64,000 bases of DNA from assembly GCA_024734495.1 (NCBI GenBank), contig JALMQS010000187.1:14837173-14901172 (forward strand). Direction: 5' to 3'. Every line of letters starts with the position of its first letter. Within the stretch, counting starts at the first letter, position 1. Made by a program: the position numbers and the translations under genes. The notes under the pieces are model-generated. The model had not been told where the DNA came from and did not search any database. It was given only the letters and a program-made list of their open reading frames with translations. The stretch is from Forficula auricularia (Eukaryota; Arthropoda; Insecta; Dermaptera; Forficulidae). This document shows positions 56,268 through 64,000 of the stretch, in pieces.

Positions 56268-56375
56268 TATTCTTTTCACGATGGGGGGGGGGCCAACCTA
56301 GGCCTTTAGGGGATGCACCTTTTTGGTGTAACTCCTTCTATCATCCATTTCATTAAAAAAAAAAAAAAATAGGAT
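56268..56375 (+). mobile_element. SINE type 2, 3' end
   Basis: TTCTTTTCACGATGG, a G-run, CCTTTAGGGGATGCACC and poly-A of 15 bases. 5' truncated. Confidence 0.75.
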
Positions 56376-57125
56376 AAATCTCCCCGCTCTCTGCTTTACT
56401 CTATGTTTCCAGCCTTATACTTTAAAAGAACAACAAAAATAAATAAATTCACCTTTTTAATTAATTGAGTTGATTTGAATTTTTATTAACACATTTGATT
56501 AGCTAAATACTACTAATAATAATAATAAATGTAAACCACAAGTACTGACTGATGGATGGATGTCTGTATATGTTGATGGTCTGTTTTTCCATGGTTATTT
56601 GATTTCCACCCCCCCCCGCACCTACACTTCTTCACTTAATTGTTTTCAAATGTTCAATTTCATTCTCTCTCTGTTATTTTATCAAAATCAGTTTTTCATA
56701 ATGAAATTAATTAAATACAACCCAACGAAATGTTCTAATATTATAATATGTTTTAGCATAATTTATTTATTTATTTATTTACATATACCTATAGGTAAAT
56801 TAAAAAAAATATATATCATAATATAAAATGATGATGATAATAATAATATAATCTCAGCACTCACCGTTCACCGCACTCATTATCATTTTATTCAAATAAA
56901 TTGAATGAATAACACAGATACGCACACACACACACACTTATGTGACCACAAATAAACATACATATACTCTCAAAAATTAAATAAATAAATAATATTAACA
57001 TTGGGTTAAATCAATTGATAAATAATTCATTTAAGAAAAATGCTTACTGATTATACCATACTGTAGAAAAGGCGCGTATAAGGACGTTTGTAATACAGAG
57101 GGGCAAGCAGCCCCCTCACCCCCTC
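56376..57125. other. AT-rich DNA
   Basis: The 88-aa frame at 56560-56826 is hydrophobic translation of AT-rich sequence without a recognisable domain; not called. A (CA)n tract is at about 56922-56938. Confidence 0.4.
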
Positions 57126-57137
57126 TCTATATACAAA

Positions 57138-57570
57138 ATCAAGGATAATTAATGAAAAAGTCACTTAATTTGATTCAAAATGGTGCTAGAAATATAAAAT
57201 TAAAATTTCGTTCAATTTGGATGAAGAGTGTAAAAAGGTCCTTAAGGATAATTAATGAAAAAGTCACTTAATTTGAATCAAAACGTTTCTAGAAATCTAA
57301 AACTAAAATTTGGTTCAATTTGGATGAAGAGTGTCAAAAGGTCCTTAAGGATAATAATTCATGGAAAAGTCACTTAATTTTATTCAAAACGTCGTTAAAT
57401 AGCTAAAACTAAAATTTGGTTCAATTTGGATGAAAAATGTAAAAAGCCCCTTAAGAATAATTAATGAAAAAGTCAGTTAATTTTATTCAAAACGTTGTTA
57501 AAGAGCTAAAACTAAAATTTGGTTCAATTTGGATGAAGAGTGTCAAAAGGTCCTTAAGGATAATTAATGA
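57138..57570. repeat. Tandem array, four ~105-bp units
   Basis: Units carry GGATAATTAATGAAAAAGTC, TTCAATTTGGATGAAGAGTG and AAAGGTCCTTAA (about 57141, 57245, 57349, 57447 and a partial unit at 57553). Confidence 0.85.
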
Positions 57571-58570
57571 AAATTTTAATATATAATACTATTAGTGGGT
57601 TTTTAAAGTAAGAACCCAATTTATTATTAAAAAGAATTATAAATTTTTATTGAAACCAATAGTATGTATATATATATATACTATTAAATTAATATATTAT
57701 ATTATTAAAAGTCTGAGTTCGTTCTTCGGGCAGTTAGTTTTTTGGGGTTCCCATTAAAATTTTAAAACCCTATATGATATGTACGTATTTCTACACTAGT
57801 AATAGCTATGTTAATTGAGATTTTAGAAATTAAATATATACCTAAAAGTAATTTAAAAAGAAAAATTAAGATATCAATTTAAATAAATTTTCAGCAAGTG
57901 GTCGTGTATTACTTTTTGAACAATATATAATCTAGATGATTTCGGTCAAAACTTTTTATTTTATAATAAAACCAGATCATGTGTACTTTAAGAAAGTAAA
58001 AAGTCAGAGATCATGTGATAAAATAATCGATTAGTGAAAGTTAATATAAATACTTGTCTTATATGCCTATATACCATATATATATATATTTATAGGTATC
58101 TACACAGATGAAATTACTAAAGTGTAATTAAAAAAATTACATTTTGAATTATTTATCGTTTATATCAATTATTTATAAACTTTCATCCGGTGGGCATTTT
58201 ATAAACTTTCTCTTTAGAGAAAGAAAAAATATTTTTATTTATTTATTTTATTTATACAATATAAAATTTTTCATTTCTTTTTTTAAAAAAAGGGAAAAAT
58301 TTATTGATCGATTAATGAATGAGTTGAAGCTTTGGTGGTGAGTTATTTTTAAATTAGAAATTTCCGAATAACATTACCACCAATATTAAATATTTTTACG
58401 AGTATTTCCACAAGAGGATAGATAAATAACGTTGTGGTTTCTTCGAAATAATTTAATCAAAAAATAAATACTTAAATTTTATATGCTTCATTATTTATTT
58501 TCAAGACGTGTCTAACTGCAAAGTTTGCGAACCACCAAACTCAATCAGAAATTGCAGGAAACGTGAAACT
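57571..58570. other. AT-rich DNA
   Basis: No gene supported. ATACTATTAGTGGGTTTTTAAA at about 57586 is another copy of the widespread ATTTTAAAACCCACTAATAG boundary motif. Confidence 0.45.
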
Positions 58571-58720
58571 TAAATAAATAAATAAATAAATCTTTATTCC
58601 TCGACCTGCTTAGAGGCACAAGTCCTCGGTGGCTAGGTCCTCCAAACATCAATACAATCTAGCTACAATACATTAACAAACATCAATACAAATTAATTAC
58701 AACAATTTAACAAATAATAA
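58571..58720 (-). repeat. Possible LINE 3' end with (ATTT)n tail, reversed
   Basis: On the minus strand a GC-richer part (ACCGAGGACTTGTGCCTC) is followed by AATAAAG and (ATTT) repeats, the style of CR1/Jockey-like 3' ends. No coding sequence is left. Confidence 0.3.
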
Positions 58721-59770
58721 ACAAGTAAAAAAAAAAGAAAAAGAAAAAAAATAGAAATGTATGCTCATTAACAAATAACATGACCATAGATTTCCATCAA
58801 AAGACAAAAAGTAATTTAAAAATCCGCGCAAAAACCCGATACCAGGAGCAAGCGACGCATTAGCCATCCCGGCATTTGCCATAAGTTGTTAAGGAAACCT
58901 AGTCAAAACCTTAACAAGGATGGTATGACCTCTCTCTACCTCAGCTAATCTCTGCTTGTGAGAACTAAATAAAATTTTGAACAACTCTAGGACATTTTTT
59001 GGACAACTTTTTCAAGACTTGATACACTGTTTGCAGTTTCAAAGAATTAAATCTTAACATACATCCAACCCATATATTATGTAGGTATATAATGGATTTA
59101 AGGATGCTTGAGCTTTTTACAATTCAAAAAATGATTATATTTTTCGAAAAGTTCACCTCACTCTAATTAAATTTTTTAAAGATTCTAAAACTTTAAAATT
59201 TTCAAAATAATTTCGAAAAATTTCAAAAGGTCGATTATCTAAAATGTTACTGATATTATTATTATTTTTTTATATATATTAGGTATACATAATTTTTTAA
59301 TGATGATGATTTTTTCCCCGTTCTTATCTTAGATGTATTTGCTTCTTAATGGGCAATTCAAGTCCCGGATTGCATTTTCTGGCATTCCAGTTTTATTTTC
59401 CGAAGGGTGAAACAACCCTTCTGACATAAGAAAAAATAATCCATAACATCTCGGATCTAGTATTTCACCATCATGTCTCTTAATTTTCTATAGATATTTT
59501 AGAACTAAGCATTAGTCTTTTATATGTAAATATAAATCGTTCATTTAAGCCTAAGTATATTATAAATACACCAGCTCCGGGAGGATTTTGCTGGCCTCTC
59601 TCCAGATAAAAACTGATGTTTTTCTTTTAATCTATACTTCTTGCCTGTAGGGTAGGCAACCAGAAACGCAGGATAAGAGAAGGCTTTGGAAGAGAATGAA
59701 GCTTGCGCTGACTGAAAGCTAGAAGATAGAAATTAAATAAAACTTATGATTACTAAATTACTATCAAAAA
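58721..59770. other. AT-rich DNA
   Basis: No gene. A diverged copy of the CTTCTGACATA repeat (see 63302-63463) lies at about 59405-59465. A less AT-rich part at 59575-59710 is unassigned. Confidence 0.4.
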
Positions 59771-59777
59771 TTTCCCT

Positions 59778-59933
59778 CGAGGGGTGAATCGCGATTGGAA
59801 TTAGGTGTACACCGTCTTTGGAATTACTTTGGAATTCATTAGATATTCTATTGTATTCTATTGTCTTCTACTTGGAAATGAAAGGGGAAGTGGAAGTAGG
59901 TGTACACAATTTTAGGTCGCGGTTCACCCCTCG
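59778..59933 (+). mobile_element. Short MITE, copy 3
   Basis: 156 bp; ends CGAGGGGTGAATCGCG and CGCGGTTCACCCCTCG. Flanking ATTTCCCT and ATTTTCCT match at 7 of 8. Best-conserved termini of the three copies. Confidence 0.85.
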
Positions 59934-60480
59934 ATTTTCCTAAAAATATATATATATATATATCTTTATGTTTATCTTTATATTAAATAAAACAAAGAGA
60001 CATATCTTGTTTTTGTAATAATTTCTAGTATAGATTTACATGTTTTATTTGATTTCAATTAAACTAAATTCACCTGACTGCCCGGAAAGCATGTTAGCTC
60101 TCAGATTCAACTCCTGAGGTGATGAATCCCATTTGATATCGCAATGTAAAAATATTTCTACTAAAATCCTAGATTTTGTGCTAAAAATTAAATTCTTTCT
60201 CTCTTAATATAATTACATTGGTTTTTAACCTGGGCTGATTTTTGGAAAAACATTTCCAACTATTTACAAAAAAAGGTGCTTAAAATATACCACTTAAAAT
60301 ATATACGAACACCAGTTGCAAAACCCGCCTTCGGTGGGCATCTTGCTAGCCAGCGAGCTATAGTGGGTTTTAATATTTAAATTTTCTAATTTTTCATGAA
60401 CTATTAGTGGGTTTTAAAATTAAAAAAATCGATTCGGCGTCCTCACGCAGACAAATTATAATAATTATAATAAGTAAGTA
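59934..60480. repeat. Fragments of inverted-repeat family and GC hairpin
   Basis: CTGCCCGGAAAGCATGTTAG and TAAAAATATTTCTACTAAAA match the centre of 20700-21540. GCCTTCGGTGGGC with GCTAGC (about 60324) matches 17557-17640. Two copies of TAGTGGGTTTTAA follow (60362, 60406). Confidence 0.55.
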
Positions 60481-60495
60481 TAGATCGCCTTAAAC

Positions 60496-60870
60496 CAGTG
60501 GTTCTTAAACTTTTTAAGCCGCGACCCAATTTCAGAAAATATGTTCACGTCACGACCCAAAAACCCAATTTCTTTTCTTTCATTTTTTAGATCATTAAGA
60601 AATTTTGTTCGATTTTTAAAATATTGACTTTTTTAACTCATATATAAATTTTTTTAACAATTAAGATAAACAAAGGTACTTTTCGATCCCACCAAAATTT
60701 AATGAAAAAGAAGTTGTTTTTGATATTTTTAATTTAATTAGTATTAAATAAATAAAAATATATTTTTAAACTTATTGAAAATTAATGAAGTAAGATATTT
60801 GGTTAAGGACTCTCCGCGACTAAAAGTATATGGTTTGCCACCCAATTTCGGGTCGCGACCCATATAATAA
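60496..60870. mobile_element. hAT-like MITE, incomplete
   Basis: Left end CAGTGGTTCTTAAACTTTTT with GCCGCGACCC; right part GGGTCGCGACCCATATAATA. The CAGTGGTTCT style is typical of hAT MITEs; no clear 8-bp duplication. Confidence 0.55.
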
Positions 60871-60959
60871 TAAGAATAGTCCAGATTAATTTGACAGCAA
60901 CGCTGACCTAATGCTGCCGACAGGGGCACTGATGCCGTCGGTATATTTGTATTTTGAGT

Positions 60960-61640
60960 CGAGATAAGTCAAGGCAAATTTGAAATATAATTGTAATTTT
61001 AACTCGAATTTTGAAATGAAAGACTCCAATTGATTTTAAATTAAGAAACATTAAATATATTGATAATTATCCCCCCCCCTTAACCACTCAAAAATTAAAT
61101 ATTCAATTCGCTTTTCTTTGCGCACAGAAGAAGAAATTAATCACATCTTATTTGATTTATATTTTATATATTATTTGTTTATTTTTTAATAATTTGCCAC
61201 TTTTTTATAATTTTTTAAAAATCTAAATTTTCTTATTCTTATTTTTTGATTTTTACAAAATTAAACGACTTAAGACACGCATGCCCATATGAGTTTCTCA
61301 TGGCAATACTGGATGGAGCAGCCTGTCATACAAACAACACCTGATCTCTTTTAAATATTTCGAGCCTTATATCGATTATCGATCCCAAATTTTAAAAAAA
61401 TGATATAATATAATTCTCCTCCTCCCACGATCCCACTTATTTAAATAAATCTATTTCCACACAAAAAATATCACAATGCTGTAGATTATAGAAAAAAAAT
61501 ACTTCCAGATTCATATCTAGAGCCTCAGTTCTGTAGCTGTGTCAGGACGAAAATGAGGCAAAACTTTTAAGAGACTATGCATTTTCGGGAGTTTACAGGT
61601 ATAGGTACATTTGGAATGTGGTTTTTTAAGAGGAATAAAA
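60960..61640. other. AT-rich DNA
   Basis: No feature recognised. Confidence 0.4.
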
Positions 61641-61649
61641 TTTTTGGAC

Positions 61650-61735
61650 CGAGACGCCGCCCGCCAGGGCTTCAGCCTGGAGGGCCGAGCTTCGGGGGCG
61701 TGCCGAAGGCACGCACGAAAAGCTCGTAGGTTAAG
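61650..61735 (+). repeat. GC-rich dispersed repeat, copy
   Basis: GAGACGCCGCCCGCCAGGGC, GGAGGGCCGAGC and the perfect hairpin GCGTGCC-GAA-GGCACGC. Same family as 48205-48290. Confidence 0.65.
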
Positions 61736-61739
61736 AAAC

Positions 61740-61935
61740 AGTGCCTTAAGCTCTCAATAAAAAAATAGTGTTTTCTGTATTATTTGAATCAGAAGTTGTG
61801 AAGCTAGAAGACCCAAAATCTAATCAGTTCTTTACATTTAAAAGACAAACATTTTTCGCATAAGAACGAACTTTTTCGCTTTTAACTTATCATGCGTATC
61901 TGAATCCAGACAAACATCATTGTAGAAAAATATTT
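61740..61935 (+). repeat. Dispersed repeat matching 26725-26900
   Basis: CTCAATAAAA, CCCAAAATCTAATCAGTTCT and TATCTGAATCCAGACA wording is shared. Non-coding. Confidence 0.55.
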
Positions 61936-62094
61936 TTCTTAACATTTTCAGACATTTTTAAACACAGAGAGCTCCCGAGTAATCAGTTTTAAATAGCGTA
62001 TTCACTTTTTTTGAATCACCCATTACATTTAGCAACGTTAAGCGTTTTAAATCAATTCTTTTTTCCCTCTATTTGGTTTTGATTAAATTATGAA

Positions 62095-62470
62095 AATGAC
62101 AATATTATAATACACGGGATACATGAGTGGATGATGATGATGATGAAGGGGTGCGTGGGCGGTATAGGGGTGGGGGTAATTTAGGAAAATCATTAAATGA
62201 AAAATTAATTCGCTTCGTCAGTGGCTGGGCTGGCTGGCTGCATCAACAGGTTATATTCCGAACACAAGCGTAGACTAATTTTCATCATCGTCATCATCGT
62301 CATCGTCATTAGCACACAGACCAATTGATTTCGTTTATTCATTTCCATTTCTGTTGCTCTCTCTTTTTTGCCCATGTTGTTGTTGTTATTCTCGCCCCCT
62401 CTGCAAACTGAACAATGATCATCGCATCTCTTCAAATTAATTTATATAGCCCCAAAAGCTATTTAAACCC
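62095..62470. other. Less AT-rich island
   Basis: GATGATGATGATGATGAAGG and TCATCATCGTCATCATCGTC repeats with GTTGTTGTTGTTA. The minus-strand 76-aa frame (62205-62435) is Asn/Met-rich simple sequence and not convincing. Candidate UTR or regulatory sequence. Confidence 0.4.
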
Positions 62471-62801
62471 GGAAGGGCAGAAAGAAGGGGAGCATGTAAA
62501 ATACTACTTTTGAGAAGAAATTTTATAAGTAACCATAGAAACGGCGTATTCGTTATTTTTGGTGAAGATCTAGAGCAGGTGTCACTAACATTTTTTGGCT
62601 TCTGGTCAAAATCCACCAAAATACGTGACAATTAAAAAAACGTTTCGGGTCAGTTGGTATTTTTCATTTTAAAACAGTCTTAAGATAAATTCTATTGAGA
62701 ACAAAATAACAATATATGTTATATTATATACTGTATTAGATGAAGGAGGAGGTATCAGCCAAAGCTGGATGCGCTGGATTCAATAAAACACCCTGAATAA
62801 A

Positions 62802-62835
62802 ATGTTTCGGCCTGAATTTATTTGGCGTTTTTCAG
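62802..62835 (-). ncRNA. Hammerhead motif, family H, core-mutant partner
   Basis: Minus strand: CUGAAAA (G8 to A), CGCC..GGCC, GAAAC, AUU. Loss of G8 and of the G in the cleavage triplet predicts no activity. Confidence 0.6.
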
Positions 62836-62920
62836 TTAATTGTGAGTTACACACAAAATACGATACACATATTGTTCGATCACAAATGTGTACCGTATTT
62901 TGTGTTTAACTCCCAATTAA

Positions 62921-62955
62921 CTGAAGATGGCCAAATAAATTCAGGCCGAAACGTT
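62921..62955 (+). ncRNA. Hammerhead ribozyme motif, family H, intact
   Basis: CUGAAGA, extra U, stem II GGCC..11-nt loop..GGCC, GAAAC, GUU. CCC/GGG close the outer part of stem I around an internal loop. GUU is an acceptable cleavage triplet. Confidence 0.68.
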
Positions 62956-63301
62956 TATTCAGGGTGTTTTATTGATCCAACTTTGGCTAATACCTTCTCC
63001 TACATCTAATACAGTTTCATCACAGCCACGAACTATTATAACATTATATTATATACTATGAGTCATAACGAAGAATTTTTTGCTTAAATAAAATATATAA
63101 AGGTATATTACGTATATTTAGTTTTATTATTTTATATTTAAAAAAAATAATAATTATAATTATACTAATAAGAAAATCTAATAATAATTGGAAGCCTAGC
63201 CATATTATTTACTTCTGTAGTTTCATGCTAATTACATTTCTAAATAACATTTTTTGTATATGAAAGATTTCAATTTGCTGATGGTAATATATTCAAATTT
63301 T

Positions 63302-63463
63302 CTTAGAAAATCATAAGATGGTGTGATCTATTAAATCCGATGGAATAAAATATTTTTAATTATATATCAAAGGGGTTGTTTTTCATCCTCCCGAGGGACA
63401 TATAATTAAAAATATTTTATTCCATCGGATTTAATAGATAACACCATCTTATGATTTTCTAAC
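63302..63463. repeat. Hairpin element with ~65-80-bp arms
   Basis: TAGAAAATCATAAGATGGTG..AAATATTTTTAATTATAT pairs with the complement almost without mismatch around a ~35-nt loop containing CATCCTCCCGAGGGAC. Loose half-copies are at 26985-27065 and 59405-59465. Confidence 0.85.
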
Positions 63464-63890
63464 ATTTTTCTCAATATTTTTGGACGTATATTTTCATTGC
63501 GACGCTGAACTGTTCTGGCTAATAATTGCACCTAATTTATCTTCTAAAACAATGATTTTTTATTTACGAAGTTATTAAATAATTGTTTGAAACAATTTAT
63601 TAATGCGTTTTTCAAAAATTTGCCGTCTGTAAACTATTTTCCGTGGCAAGCATTGTTAAGGGCTACAACAAAGCTGGCAGAAAGATGTAGCGTAATTATC
63701 CCTGGTAACAAAACTCTTTAAAATTTTTTTGATTTTCCAGTACATGATACTTTTACGTAAATCAAAATATATATATAAGGCAATTATTGCTAAATTCTGG
63801 AAGATTTCACTTCAGGTGAATGTTTTTGAGAAACTCAAATGTGTCCCTTGTTGACCCGTTGGTCATAGATTGTCTACGCCTGATCTAGAG

Positions 63891-64000
63891 TTATCGACTT
63901 AAAATCGAAAATAGCGATAGATTCTCATCTAATACTTGATGAATAACCATTCTAGATTAGATGTTTGACGTTTCGACTATTATTGCTAACGATTGCTGAA
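63891..64000. other. Right edge of window
   Basis: AT-rich. At 63931-63992 CTAATACTTGATGAATAACCATTCTAGATTAG and GACGTTTCGAC (63967) suggest the beginning of another hammerhead-type element cut by the window edge, but the CUGANGA box is not in view. Confidence 0.3.

Larger units (their letters stand above)
62730..63015. mobile_element. Hammerhead foldback element H, ~285 bp
   Basis: Outer arms ACTGTATTAGATG and complement, then TATCAGCCAAAGCTGGAT and complement, then hammerhead motifs, then ACACAAAATACGATACACAT and complement around the centre. The plus-strand motif is intact; the minus-strand one has a G8 change. It sits inside a hAT-like element. Confidence 0.85.
62576..63882. mobile_element. 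hAT-like transposon, 1.31 kb, with nested insertions
   Basis: Ends CAGGTGTCACT and the complement of CAGGCGTAGAC, with perfect 8-bp flanks ATCTAGAG (62568-62575; 63883-63890). Inside are a hammerhead foldback (62730-63015) and an 80-bp-arm hairpin (63302-63463), both probably later arrivals. No transposase frame. Confidence 0.85.

Overview
The window is AT-rich, non-coding eukaryotic DNA, most likely from an arthropod. The reasons are dense TA-rich tracts, many short interspersed repeats, tRNA-derived SINEs with A-rich tails, and a Ty3/gypsy-type gag resembling copies familiar from insect genomes (recalled, not searched). I find no convincing host gene, exon chain, rRNA, functional tRNA gene or CRISPR array. 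The only protein-coding sequence I can support belongs to mobile elements: a short Ty3/gypsy LTR element (5616-7771) with apparently identical LTRs, and a decayed mariner-like transposase (35769-36627, minus strand).

Layout. 0-5 kb: a small MITE (272-417), a hAT-like element with near-matching 8-bp flanks (872-1563), plain AT-rich DNA and a reversed SINE. 5.6-7.8 kb: the LTR element, sitting inside an older repeat. 8-22 kb: SINEs, hairpins, two hammerhead-bearing foldbacks (13.5 and 16.2 kb) and a large inverted repeat (20.7-21.5 kb). 23-25 kb: two tandem arrays. 27-31 kb: hammerhead elements, one inside an ~870-bp palindrome. 33.5-36.6 kb: a tandem array of ~330-bp units, two foldbacks, another hammerhead and the mariner copy. 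37-41 kb: a second satellite array, a 120-bp minisatellite and a 630-bp hammerhead foldback invaded by a MITE. 42-50 kb: a hAT-like element with a perfect 8-bp duplication, tandem arrays, a SINE with a clean target-site duplication and a 450-bp foldback MITE. 50-64 kb: composite SINEs, foldbacks, a 105-bp array, and a 1.3-kb hAT-like element holding a nested hammerhead foldback. Less AT-rich islands (about 19.7, 28.2, 30.4, 33.1, 39.0, 41.5 and 62.2 kb) look like unique sequence and may be regulatory.

The main signal is a set of hammerhead-ribozyme-like motifs of the form CUGANGA, one extra base, a stem II hairpin, GAAAC, then GUC or GUU. They occur on both strands in at least eight unrelated sequence contexts. 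Stem II differs completely between families but stays self-complementary in the better copies, so structure rather than sequence appears conserved. Most sit in head-to-head pairs inside foldback elements, usually with one intact and one damaged core. Minimal hammerheads are known from Penelope-like elements and from retrozymes, so these are probably non-autonomous relatives. No reverse transcriptase or GIY-YIG domain is visible here.
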